DNA of 64,000 bases from Bacillota bacterium. GTDB lineage: Bacteria; Bacillota; Clostridia; Acetivibrionales; JAFADI01. Below, in pieces: positions 42,562 to 50,584 of this stretch. The notes under the pieces are model-generated. The model saw only the letters and a list, made by a program, of their open reading frames with translations, had not been told where the DNA came from and ran no database searches. Within the stretch, counting starts at the first letter, position 1, and every line of letters starts with the position of its first letter. The position numbers and the translations under genes are program-made. The stretch is taken from the NCBI GenBank assembly GCA_023424965.1, contig JAFADI010000064.1, positions 62,001 to 126,000 on the forward strand. The letters are read 5' to 3'.

Positions 42562-43443
42562 TCATCGGGGACTCTGCCACTTGTTCCGGAAGGCCAGGGG
42601 CGTAATGCCCACACGGTCCCTGAACAGGCTGATAAAGTGGCTTACATTTTCAACCCCTGCCTTTTCAGCGATCTCAGCCACGGAGAGTTCCGAATATTTC
42701 AGCAGCTCCTTTGCATAGGTGATGCGGGTGTTGATGAGGTACTCGTTGGGAGACAGGCCGGTGTATTTTTTAAATTCCCTGGACAGGTGGAACTTGCTCA
42801 TGGAAAGGCTGGAAGCCAACCGGTCCAGGGACAGCTTCTCACTGAAGTGCTTTTCCATAAAACCCATGGCGGCCTGGATATAATTGGGGAGTACGTAGCC
42901 TGCCGCATCCACGGCGTTTGCCGCAAACAGCAATTCCGTCAGCAGTTCCACCAGAAGCTTTGAGCTCAGCTGTTCCGTACGGATATCCTTTGTGCGGTGT
43001 GCGTCGATAAGCTGCCGGAGAATGGAAGGAATTGCAGGATTCTGACCCAGGGCGACGACCGGGGAGCCGTTTTTGGCAAACTGGTCATAATATCCCCGGC
43101 TTGTTGCCCCATTAAAATGTACCCACAAAATTTCCCACAGCTCTTCCTTATCCGTTTCATAATACTGGTATTCCATGCAGTCGATAAAAAAGACACTGCC
43201 GGGGAGGAGGGTATAGGTCTTGCCTTTATAATGCAGAACCCCTTTTCCGGCGGCAGTAAAAACTGCCAGATAGGAATTCAGGTGCTCCCTTTCGGTAAAG
43301 TAATGGGGCTGGGTTTTAAAATGGCCTGCTTCCTGTACATAAAAATATGCAGACCTGGCTGCCGCGCTGGGGGTCGCAATGAGGCGCACCGAATCTTCCG
43401 ACCATCCCGGAGAGTACTTTTCCATATAGCCCGTCATAGGCAT
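42562..43443 (-). CDS. AraC-family regulator with cupin domain
   Basis: 293 residues. An N-terminal cupin sensor (HLNSYLAVFTAAGKGVLHY, then FFIDCMEYQYYE) and a C-terminal double HTH (LDRLASSLSMSKFHLSREFK and VAEIAEKAGVENVSHFISLF). GGGAG stands before the ATG. It is divergent from the isomerase-like gene at 43593 across 149 bases, which suggests local control of that gene. Its ligand is probably a sugar; it is distinct from the other AraC protein at 33596. Confidence 0.82.
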   Translation of the reverse strand: MPMTGYMEKYSPGWSEDSVRLIATPSAAARSAYFYVQEAGHFKTQPHYFTEREHLNSYLAVFTAAGKGVLHYKGKTYTLLPGSVFFIDCMEYQYYETDKEELWEILWVHFNGATSRGYYDQFAKNGSPVVALGQNPAIPSILRQLIDAHRTKDIRTEQLSSKLLVELLTELLFAANAVDAAGYVLPNYIQAAMGFMEKHFSEKLSLDRLASSLSMSKFHLSREFKKYTGLSPNEYLINTRITYAKELLKYSELSVAEIAEKAGVENVSHFISLFRDRVGITPLAFRNKWQSPR

Positions 43444-43490
43444 GCATCTCCCTTGAGCAAGATTCTATTATTTTTCAACAAGATTGTTGA

Positions 43491-43519
43491 TTGTATGTAA
43501 AATTTTAAACCACTATAAT
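43491..43519 (+). promoter_or_regulatory. Promoter of the isomerase-like gene
   Basis: TTGTAT 43491-43496, 17 bases, TATAAT 43514-43519. Downstream an inverted repeat AATAACA 43534-43540 / TGTTATT 43555-43561 could be an operator. Confidence 0.5.
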
Positions 43520-43592
43520 AGAATTGTAAAGCCAATAACACAAAAACACAAAACTGTTATTTATTTTAATGGATGAGAAGGAGGCTGCCTGC

Positions 43593-45095
43593 ATGAGCAT
43601 GATCGGACAGATAAAACCCGTTAAAAAAGCCCGGATAGGCCTTTATTCCGTTGGCCTGAAAGCGTACTGGAGCCAGTTTGAAGGTCTCAGAGAGCGGTTG
43701 ATCCACTATGGAAAATTTATTGAAGGGCGTCTGGAAGAATTCGGCGAAGTATACAACTTCGGACTTGTGGATGACGAGATTTCCGCCAGGGCAGCAGGGG
43801 AATGGATGAATTCAAAGAATGTCGACATCCTGTTCTGCCATTCCGCCACCTATGTCACCAGCTCTTCGGTTTTACCCGTACACCAGATATGCAAAGCTCC
43901 GGTGGTAATTTTAAACCTGCAGCCCACACCGCGGATGAACTACCTCAAAACCACCACCGGCGAGTGGCTGGCCCACTGCGGAGCGTGCCCCGTGCCTGAA
44001 TATACAAACGCTTTTAACCGTGCGGGCATCAAATACAGGGTTGTGAACGGCCTCCTGGGTCTTGACAGGACACCTGAAATCTCTGTCACCGATGAAAATA
44101 CGGCGGGAAGAAAAGAAGCAATCCGCGCGTGGAAGGAAATCGGAGAATGGGCAAGGGCGGCTTCGGTGAAACGGACACTCCAGCACAGCCGCTTCGGTTT
44201 CCTGGGCAACAACTACAGTGGCATGCTGGACATGTACAGTGATTTTACCATGGCGCAGGCCCAGATGGGCATCCATGTGGAACTTCTGGAAATGTGTGAT
44301 CTGGACAGGAGCCTCAAAGCGGTCACCCCGGAGGATATAAAGCTGAAAATGGAGCAGGTGCAGGAATTTTTCCAGATCAGCGGGGATTCACCTTCCGACC
44401 CTATTGCAAGAAAGCCGTCCCGGGAACAGCTGGAGTGGTCCTGTACCGTTGCCGCCGCACAGGAACGGATGGTCAGGGAATATGACCTGGATGCTCTTGC
44501 ATACTATTACCACGGTTCGGGAGGGAATGAATATGAGCAACTGCAAAGCGGCTTTATTGTGGGGCATTCCCTGCTGACGGCCGCGGGCATTCCCTGCGCG
44601 GGTGAAGGGGACTTGAAAACGGCCCTTGCCATGAAAATCTGTGATACCTTGGGTACCGGCGGGAGTTTTTCCGAGATCGTAGCCGTGGATTACGAAGAGG
44701 AGACCATTATTCTGGGACATGACGGTCCCTTCCATATTCTGATTTCCGACGGAAAGCCCGTTCTCAGGGGAATGGGAGTATACCACGGCAAGAAGGGCAG
44801 CGGAGTGTCGGTGGAGGCAAATGTAAAAGCCGGTGCCGTCACAACCCTGGGGGTATCCCAGACCGTTGACGGGAAAATGAAGATGATCATCAGTGAAGCA
44901 GAGGCGGTTAAAGCCCAGATACTGATGATCGGAAACACCCAGACCCACATAAAATTCGGCTGTCCCCCCGACCGGTACATGGACCGCTGGTTTATGGAGG
45001 CTCCCACCCATCACTGCTCCATGTCCATCGGGCACAATGCCCCGCTTTTTGAAAAAACTGCGGACCTGCTGGAAATCAACAGGGTCGTGGTGTGA
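43593..45095 (+). CDS. L-arabinose/L-fucose isomerase family protein
   Basis: 500 residues from ATG 43593 (AAGGAGG 8 bases upstream). The chain follows the arabinose-isomerase fold: N-terminal RIGLYSVGLKAYWSQFEGL, TYVTSSSVLP in the middle, then the metal/active-site region GEGDLKTALAMKI (Glu ligand), LGHDGPFHI and the terminal THHCSMSIGHN (His). Compared with AraA the exact FMEDYTYH stretch is absent, so the substrate may differ. It presumably converts a pentose or 6-deoxyhexose aldose into its ketose. It is alone in its unit, controlled by the divergent AraC gene; the rha genes on either side make a deoxy sugar a fair guess. Confidence 0.72.
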   Translation: MSMIGQIKPVKKARIGLYSVGLKAYWSQFEGLRERLIHYGKFIEGRLEEFGEVYNFGLVDDEISARAAGEWMNSKNVDILFCHSATYVTSSSVLPVHQICKAPVVILNLQPTPRMNYLKTTTGEWLAHCGACPVPEYTNAFNRAGIKYRVVNGLLGLDRTPEISVTDENTAGRKEAIRAWKEIGEWARAASVKRTLQHSRFGFLGNNYSGMLDMYSDFTMAQAQMGIHVELLEMCDLDRSLKAVTPEDIKLKMEQVQEFFQISGDSPSDPIARKPSREQLEWSCTVAAAQERMVREYDLDALAYYYHGSGGNEYEQLQSGFIVGHSLLTAAGIPCAGEGDLKTALAMKICDTLGTGGSFSEIVAVDYEEETIILGHDGPFHILISDGKPVLRGMGVYHGKKGSGVSVEANVKAGAVTTLGVSQTVDGKMKMIISEAEAVKAQILMIGNTQTHIKFGCPPDRYMDRWFMEAPTHHCSMSIGHNAPLFEKTADLLEINRVVV

Positions 45096-45121
45096 CGCGG
45101 AAAGGGAATCGAACAATAAAG

Positions 45122-45163
45122 AAAAGCTGCGGCAGCCCTTCGGGGATTGCCGCAGCTTTTTTT
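45122..45163. terminator. Bidirectional terminator
   Basis: AAAAGCTGCGGCA 45123-45134 pairs with TGCCGCAGCTTTT 45148-45160, followed by more T. It lies between two convergent genes and can end both transcripts. Confidence 0.85.
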
Positions 45164-45950
45164 ACTTCTTCCATTTACTCAAGTTTTCGGTAATGAATTC
45201 TACTACCTGTTTGTGCTCGACCTTACCTGCCCCGCTAATGGAAAAGGGTTCTCCGAAGGTCATGTACACCTGCTCCTTGCGGTGAACGGGGCCCACATCC
45301 TTCAGGAATCTGCCGTTGCCCCAGAAATCCGTCTTGATTGCAACGGGGACCGCCTGGACGCCTGCTTCCTTTGCCAGCTTTATGCCCAGGGAGTTGAAGT
45401 TTTCCGGTTTGAAATCAACGGTTCTTGTGCTCTGGGGGAATATGATCAGGGAGGTTCCCCCTTTCATCAGCTCTTTTCCGGCGGTCATGACCGTCACCAG
45501 GTCTTCACGGGCATTTGTCCTTGAGACTACAATGGGCTTTCTGGCTCTCATGACCGGGCCGAACAGGGGATGGGTTACAAGGCTTTCCTTCACAACATAG
45601 GTGACTTCCATCAAAGGCGCAATGATGGACGGGAACAAAAAGGTTTCGAGGGTACTCATGTGATTGCTGATAAAAACCACGGGTTCCTGAATGGAACGAA
45701 GGTTATCCATACCCCTTACGTGGATTTTTCCCCCGCAGTCCTCTACGGCTTTAAACGTATCGTAGGAGGAACGGGTCCAGGCCTCTGTGTCATAGCGTCC
45801 TTCAAGGGCCAGCTTCCTGGCGTCGGTTATGATTTTTACATAACGGGAGACAAAGTACCAGCGGGAATTCAGGAACAGCCTGTCCCAGATTATTCTCCGG
45901 GCGCTTTCCGGAGTATCATACGCATCTTTTGTAAAAAGTTGTACCGGCAT
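45162..45950 (-). CDS. PlsC-like 1-acylglycerol-3-phosphate acyltransferase
   Basis: 262 residues from ATG 45950, which has GGATGTGAT before it; an open frame to 45986 lacks a site. The acyltransferase motif I is NHMSTLE near 92 where the usual form is NHxSxxD, so the aspartate is replaced by glutamate. Motif III is IFPQSTRT instead of the usual EGTRS. Other features (LVTHPLFGPVMRARKPIVVSR, LAKEAGVQAVPVAI) fit the family. It probably acylates lysophosphatidate or a related lipid at the membrane, but these changes argue for a variant subfamily or another acceptor. Confidence 0.75.
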   Translation of the reverse strand: MPVQLFTKDAYDTPESARRIIWDRLFLNSRWYFVSRYVKIITDARKLALEGRYDTEAWTRSSYDTFKAVEDCGGKIHVRGMDNLRSIQEPVVFISNHMSTLETFLFPSIIAPLMEVTYVVKESLVTHPLFGPVMRARKPIVVSRTNAREDLVTVMTAGKELMKGGTSLIIFPQSTRTVDFKPENFNSLGIKLAKEAGVQAVPVAIKTDFWGNGRFLKDVGPVHRKEQVYMTFGEPFSISGAGKVEHKQVVEFITENLSKWKK

Positions 45951-46026
45951 AAAATCACATCCATTTAATCTTTTCAACTTTCTCATTATAAACGAAATCT
46001 TCCCCTTTTACCACATTGAATTATTT

Positions 46027-46045
46027 GAACACAAACGAACATAAA
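46027..46045. promoter_or_regulatory. Putative DeoR operator upstream of deoR-type gene
   Basis: GAACACAAACGAACATAAA; 18 of 19 bases equal the site at 48896-48914. It lies in the -35/spacer zone of the extended -10 promoter at 46048-46056. Confidence 0.55.
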
Positions 46046-46047
46046 TG

Positions 46048-46056
46048 TGATATAAT
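46048..46056 (+). promoter_or_regulatory. Extended -10 promoter of the DeoR-ATPase operon
   Basis: TGATATAAT, with no good -35 hexamer at normal distance; the -35 area is taken by the operator-like repeat. Confidence 0.45.
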
Positions 46057-46176
46057 AACCGCAGCAATGCTTGCTGCAGTTATTATATGGGAATTTATGC
46101 CCGTGCGAAATTTTCGGCTTAAGCCGAAACGCACATGGGCAATTATATCATGAAATTTTTCAAATTCATGATATAA
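46052..46176 (+). repeat. Three tandem hairpins in the deoR leader
   Basis: Hairpin 1: ATAATAAC-C-GCAGCAA 46052-46067 with TTGCTGC-A-GTTATTAT 46071-46086, one mismatch. Hairpin 2: TGCCC and GTGCG arms 46098-46107 with CGCAC and GGGCA 46130-46141, closing an inner perfect 18-base palindrome (46112-46129). Hairpin 3: TTATATCATGAA 46143-46154 with TTCATGATATAA 46165-46176. An 8-base direct repeat TGATATAA occurs at 46048-46055 and 46169-46176. Structured RNA leader or a small insertion; see findings. Confidence 0.6.
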
Positions 46177-46235
46177 CCTTAATAAATTTTTTTAAATCCG
46201 TAGTCAACAATTTTCTACCTACAAGGGGTTATTAA

Positions 46236-47006
46236 ATGTTTGCTATCGAAAGACAGAACAAAATCAAAGACATATTATTCAAGGAAAAGCGGGTAGACGT
46301 GTTTGAATTGAGTGAGTTGTTTTCCGTCACGGAGGTTACCATCCGGAGGGACCTGGACAAGCTCGAACAGGAGGGCTTTCTCATTAAGACTTACGGAGGA
46401 GCCGTCCTGAATGAGGAATTGATTCAAAGACCCGTCATAACCGTTTCTGAAGATAAGACGCTGGAAGATAAGAGGATGATCGGAAAAATTGCCGCCCAGA
46501 TGATCGAAAACGGAGAGGCAATTTATTTGAGTCCGGGTACAACCTGTCTCGAAATAGCAAGGAACATAAAGGACAAGAGGATCACCGTCGTTACCAATGA
46601 CCTGCTCATCGGCTACGAACTTAAGGACAGCATAGGAATAAAGGTCATCGTAACAGGCGGAGACCTGGTTCAATCTACTTCAACATTGGTGGGAGGCTTT
46701 GCACTCCAGGCACTTAACGGGATTTACATCAATAAGGCGTTTATTGGAGTGACCGGTGTCAATTTTGATTCGGGCTATACGGTGGATAGCTACGAGGAAG
46801 TAATGGTCATACAGGGCGTAAAAAGAATATCAAATGAAATTATAGCGGTTGCAGACTACTCCAAGTTCAAATGTACTGCCTTTGCCAGGCTTGGGGATTT
46901 GTCCATGGCGAAAAAGGTCATAACAAACAAGCAAATACCTTCGGAGTTCAAGAAATATTTCTTTGAGCAGGCAATAAAGCTATATACTACCTTTGAATTT
47001 GAATAA
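46236..47006 (+). CDS. DeoR-family repressor, likely of rhamnose uptake genes
   Basis: 256 residues. N-terminal HTH (about 6-56): DELF-type start, FELSELFSVTEVTIRRDLDKLEQEGFLIKTYGGAVL in parts (VTEVTIRRDLDKLE and YGGAVL), then the sugar-phosphate-sensing DeoR C-terminal domain (IYLSPGTTCLEIARNI, VVTNDLLIGYEL, VTGGDLVQST, AFIGVTGVNFDSGYT). In Bacillus a DeoR protein (RhaR) controls rhamnose genes, and this one is followed by sugar-transport genes. AAGGGG stands before the ATG. A 19-base candidate operator is found at its own promoter and at that of the transporter. Confidence 0.88.
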   Translation: MFAIERQNKIKDILFKEKRVDVFELSELFSVTEVTIRRDLDKLEQEGFLIKTYGGAVLNEELIQRPVITVSEDKTLEDKRMIGKIAAQMIENGEAIYLSPGTTCLEIARNIKDKRITVVTNDLLIGYELKDSIGIKVIVTGGDLVQSTSTLVGGFALQALNGIYINKAFIGVTGVNFDSGYTVDSYEEVMVIQGVKRISNEIIAVADYSKFKCTAFARLGDLSMAKKVITNKQIPSEFKKYFFEQAIKLYTTFEFE

Positions 47007-47060
47007 ACCCTTCATTACAAGGAAACGAAACCAATTTGTTCCGAGAAAGAGGTAAGTGGA

Positions 47061-48572
47061 TTGGGCAACTATTTGGAAATGAGAAACATCACGAAAATAT
47101 TCAATGACAATGTTGTGTTGAACAAGGTGGATATGTGTGCCGGCAAGGGTCAGGTACATGCGCTTGTGGGAGAGAATGGGGCAGGAAAATCCACCCTGAT
47201 GAAAATCCTGGCCGGATTGTATTTGCCGGATGCAGGAGAAATATATATCGACGGAAACCAGGTCGCCATAAACAATCCCAAGCAGGCGCAGGAACTGGGA
47301 GTGGCGATGATCTACCAGGAAATACGCCTGTTCCCGGACCTGAACATCACGGAGAATGTCTTTGTAAGAAGGGAACCCATAAAGAACATCAGGTGGGCCA
47401 GACTCATCGACTGGGAGAAGGCTTACAGCGAGACACGCAAATATCTGGACTATTTCAAATTGGACATAAATCCCCGGACGCTTATCAGCAAGCTGAGCCT
47501 GGGGCAGCAAAAGTTCATTGAGATCATAAAGGCCCTGTCCCAGAATGCCAGCATCATCGTTATGGACGAGCCCACGGCAGCTCTCACGGACCAGGAAATC
47601 GAAGTGCTCTTTGAGGTCATCAAGGACCTGAAAAAGCTTGGTGTGACCATCATCTATATATCCCACCGGCTGGAGGAAATCAAAAGGATTGCCGACCACG
47701 TGACGGTGCTCAGGGACGGTGAGATGATACAGAGTTGCAGCATCAGCGACGTTGAGATCAATGACATCGTAAGAGCCATGGCGGGCAAGGAATTGTCAGA
47801 CAGGTACCCCAAGCTCAAGGTCAAAATAGGCAGAGAACAGCTGCGGGTGGACGGGCTCAGCTATAACAGGCGCATACGGGACATCAGCTTCGACGTGAAA
47901 AAAGGTGAAATTCTTGGCATCATCGGTCTGAGCGGGTCGGGCAGGCGGACCCTTGCAAAGGTCCTCTGCGGTATTGAAGGTCCTTATGAGGGCAATGTCT
48001 ATATAAACGGCAGGGTCTTTAAGTCCATGACGCCCCACATAGCAAAAGCCAACGGACTGTGCTATGTGACGGGAAACGGTACCGAGGAAGGGTTGATCCC
48101 CAATTCCACCATCGCCGAAAATATCACCCTCGCAAATCTGGCGAGAATCTCAAGGTTCGGCTTCATAGACGGCTCCAGGGAAGCGGAGGCCGCTGCGGAT
48201 CTGATCGAGAGGCTGGAAATAACGGCGGATGAAAAGGAAATCGTCAACAACCTGAGTGGGGGAAAACAAAAAAAGGTCATCTTCGCAAAGTGGCTGTTCA
48301 GTAACGCCAAAATACTCATTATCGACGAGCCCACGGCGGGGATCGACATCAGCTCCAAAGTCGACATATACAATATTATCAATGAACTGGTGCTGTCGGG
48401 TGCCTCCGTAATCATGATATCCTCCGACCTGTCGGAGGTTATGGGCATGTGCGACAGGATCATCGTCATGTTCAACGGGGAGATAAGAGGGATATTCAAC
48501 AAAGATGAGTTCTCCCAGGAAAACATCCTGTACTTTGCCTCCGGTGTAAAGGAAGCCACAGAAAAAGAATAG
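47061..48572 (+). CDS. CUT2 sugar ABC transporter ATPase, first copy
   Basis: 503 residues, two nucleotide-binding domains. Domain 1: GENGAGKST, signature LSLGQQKFIE, Walker B IIVMDEPTAAL. Domain 2: degenerate Walker A GLSGSGRRT, signature LSGGKQKK, Walker B ILIIDEPTAGID, as in RbsA/MglA. TTG is used as start with AAAGAGGTAAG in front; no ATG is near. It lies 54 bases after the DeoR gene but 450 bases before the rest of the transporter, which has its own ATPase. Its partner permeases are therefore unclear: it may serve the same channel, or another one encoded elsewhere. Confidence 0.85.
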   Translation: MGNYLEMRNITKIFNDNVVLNKVDMCAGKGQVHALVGENGAGKSTLMKILAGLYLPDAGEIYIDGNQVAINNPKQAQELGVAMIYQEIRLFPDLNITENVFVRREPIKNIRWARLIDWEKAYSETRKYLDYFKLDINPRTLISKLSLGQQKFIEIIKALSQNASIIVMDEPTAALTDQEIEVLFEVIKDLKKLGVTIIYISHRLEEIKRIADHVTVLRDGEMIQSCSISDVEINDIVRAMAGKELSDRYPKLKVKIGREQLRVDGLSYNRRIRDISFDVKKGEILGIIGLSGSGRRTLAKVLCGIEGPYEGNVYINGRVFKSMTPHIAKANGLCYVTGNGTEEGLIPNSTIAENITLANLARISRFGFIDGSREAEAAADLIERLEITADEKEIVNNLSGGKQKKVIFAKWLFSNAKILIIDEPTAGIDISSKVDIYNIINELVLSGASVIMISSDLSEVMGMCDRIIVMFNGEIRGIFNKDEFSQENILYFASGVKEATEKE

Positions 48573-48592
48573 CAAAAACTGTTTTTGCTATT
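48568..48592 (+). terminator. Hairpin over the stop codon of the first ATPase
   Basis: AATAGCAAAAA 48568-48578 and TTTTTGCTATT 48582-48592, loop CTG. The stop TAG lies in the left arm. No T tract follows. Confidence 0.5.
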
Positions 48593-48895
48593 TGAAATAA
48601 ATTTTATCACCAAATATGACATGAAAATTCACAAAAGAACATTCTGTATCAAAAGCCTGTCAGATTGACTTCGTGACCTGCTTTGGGCGCTGTTTCAAGC
48701 GATGCGGGCCTCAGGGGATTTATTTCAAACAAAAGATAAAAACACACTTGCCTTGTTGCTGCAAATCGGAAGTTGAACCCGAAAGCCTTGAATATGACGG
48801 GGATCGCGGGCGGAGAAATATTTCCGATGTTTTTTTGAAAAAAAGTTTATAAAAAAGAAGGATTTTAAAAAAATGCAGCGAATATATTATAAAAA
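48593..48895. other. Spacer between the two ATPase genes
   Basis: About 300 bases without a gene. CACAAAAGAACAT at 48630-48642 repeats 13 bases of the putative DeoR site. No tRNA, riboswitch or IS remnant is recognised; a 63-codon minus-strand frame here is rejected. Confidence 0.45.
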
Positions 48896-48927
48896 GAACA
48901 CAAAAGAACATAAAAGAAAACGATAAT
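48896..48927 (+). promoter_or_regulatory. Putative DeoR operator and -10 of the rhamnose transporter operon
   Basis: GAACACAAAAGAACATAAA at 48896-48914, then GATAAT at 48922-48927 as a likely -10. The arrangement copies that upstream of the DeoR gene. A small stem TTTAACC 48987-48993 / GGTTAAA 49001-49007 sits just before the ribosome site of the next gene. Confidence 0.5.
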
Positions 48928-49028
48928 ACAAGTGGAATTCTAGCATTTATGATTGTTTTGAGAGGTTCTTTGGATAATAAACTAAGTTTAACCCCATAAA
49001 GGTTAAAGAAATAGACAGGAGTATGATT

Positions 49029-50552
49029 ATGTCTGAGTATGTTCTCGAATTAAGAGGCATTACAAAAATATTTCCCGGCGTAAAAGCGCTGGACAATGTA
49101 CACTTCAAACTGGGCCCCGGCGAGATACATGCCTTGATGGGTGAAAACGGTGCGGGAAAGTCTACCTTTATAAAAATCATTACCGGTGTGCACGCGCCGG
49201 ATGAAGGCGAGATCTACCTGAATGGAAAAAAGGTTGACATAAAAAACCCAAAAGATGCACAGAAGATGGGCATCGCTGCTATTTACCAGCATGTTACCTG
49301 TTATCCCGACTTAAGTGTCACGGAAAATATTTTTATAGGCCATGAGAAAATCCAGAAGGGTACAAACCGGATCCTGTGGAATGAAATGCATGCGGAAGCA
49401 CGGAAGCTGCTTGAAGCTCTTGGAGCCAATTTTGACCCCAAAACCCTGATGGGAGCCCTCAGTGTTGCCCAGCAGCAGATTGTGGAGATTGCCAAGGCTC
49501 TTTCAACCAATGCCAGGATTATTATCATGGACGAACCCACGGCCGCCCTTACCAAGAGGGAGAGTGAAGAACTCTACAGGATAACGGAGCAGCTTCGGGA
49601 CAGCGGGGCCTCCATCATCTTCATATCCCACCGGTTTGAGGATATGTACAGGCTGGCCAGCAAAGTGACCGTATTCAGGGATGCCAAGTATATAGGCTCC
49701 TGGAACGTTGACGAAATCTCCAATGAAGATCTCATTGTTGCAATGGTGGGCAGGGAAATCACCCAGCTCTTCCCCAAGAAGGAAGCGGAAATAGGAAAAG
49801 AACTGCTGAGAGTGGAGGGGCTTGGAAAAACAGGCTACTTCGAGGACATTTCCTTTACCCTCCACAAGGGGGAAATCCTCGGCCTTACAGGCCTTGTAGG
49901 GGCAGGGAGAAGCGAGGTGTGCCAGTCGATTTTCGGAATCATGCCCAAGGATAAAGGCAAAATCTATCTGGAAGAAAAGGAAGTAAGGATAAAAGACCCT
50001 TTGACGGCCATGGACCTTGGCATCGGCTATCTGCCGGAGGACCGGCAGAAGCAGGGCCTGGTGCTGGAATGGGAAATCGGGAGGAATATCACCCTGGCTT
50101 CCATCAACAAATTTTCCCAAAAGGGCTGGCTGGACGAAGAAAAAGAAGCGGAGATTGCCAAAGTCCTGTCGGAAAAGATAAACGTAAAGGCAAACAGTAT
50201 TTTTGACCTGGCCAGCTCCCTGTCGGGGGGCAACCAGCAAAAGGTGGTCGTAGCAAAGCTGCTTACCGCAGACCTGAAGGTTATCATCCTCGACGAACCC
50301 ACCAAAGGTGTGGACGTGGGTGCAAAATCGGCAATCCATGAAATAATGAGCGATCTGGCATGCCAGGGCTACGGCGTTATCATGATTTCGTCGGAAATGC
50401 CCGAAGTGCTTGGAATGTGTGACAGGATAGCGGTTATGCGGGAAGGAAGGCTGACGGCGATCATCAACCGGGATGAAGCGACGCAGGAGGCAATCCTGGA
50501 AGCTGCAATGGCCAGCAGGCCGGTAGAAGACACCGCCGGAGCTGCATTGTAG
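49029..50552 (+). CDS. Rhamnose-type CUT2 ABC transporter ATPase, second copy
   Basis: 507 residues; ATG 49029 has AGGAG 7 bases upstream, while the ATG at 49023 is too close. Domain 1 has GENGAGKST, signature LSVAQQQIVEIAKAL and Walker B IIIMDEPTAAL. Domain 2 has GLVGAGRSE, signature LSGGNQQK and Walker B VIILDEPTKGVDVG. This is the normal RhaT/RbsA pattern. It leads an operon with two permeases and a binding protein, with 32 bases between it and the first permease. Predicted to energise uptake of L-rhamnose or an oligomer containing it. Confidence 0.88.
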   Translation: MSEYVLELRGITKIFPGVKALDNVHFKLGPGEIHALMGENGAGKSTFIKIITGVHAPDEGEIYLNGKKVDIKNPKDAQKMGIAAIYQHVTCYPDLSVTENIFIGHEKIQKGTNRILWNEMHAEARKLLEALGANFDPKTLMGALSVAQQQIVEIAKALSTNARIIIMDEPTAALTKRESEELYRITEQLRDSGASIIFISHRFEDMYRLASKVTVFRDAKYIGSWNVDEISNEDLIVAMVGREITQLFPKKEAEIGKELLRVEGLGKTGYFEDISFTLHKGEILGLTGLVGAGRSEVCQSIFGIMPKDKGKIYLEEKEVRIKDPLTAMDLGIGYLPEDRQKQGLVLEWEIGRNITLASINKFSQKGWLDEEKEAEIAKVLSEKINVKANSIFDLASSLSGGNQQKVVVAKLLTADLKVIILDEPTKGVDVGAKSAIHEIMSDLACQGYGVIMISSEMPEVLGMCDRIAVMREGRLTAIINRDEATQEAILEAAMASRPVEDTAGAAL

Positions 50553-50584
50553 AAGGTGACTAGTAAATGAGAAGGGGAACGAAT

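Noticed and set aside
46048..46176. A CRISPR array or tRNA in the palindrome-rich spacer
   Set aside because: The stems are not repeats of each other, there are no spacers of equal size, and no cloverleaf with a T-loop is present.
46048..46176. The TGATATAA direct repeats as a proven target-site duplication
   Set aside because: The right copy lies within the arm of hairpin 3 and eight A/T-rich bases can match by chance, so it is kept only as a possibility.
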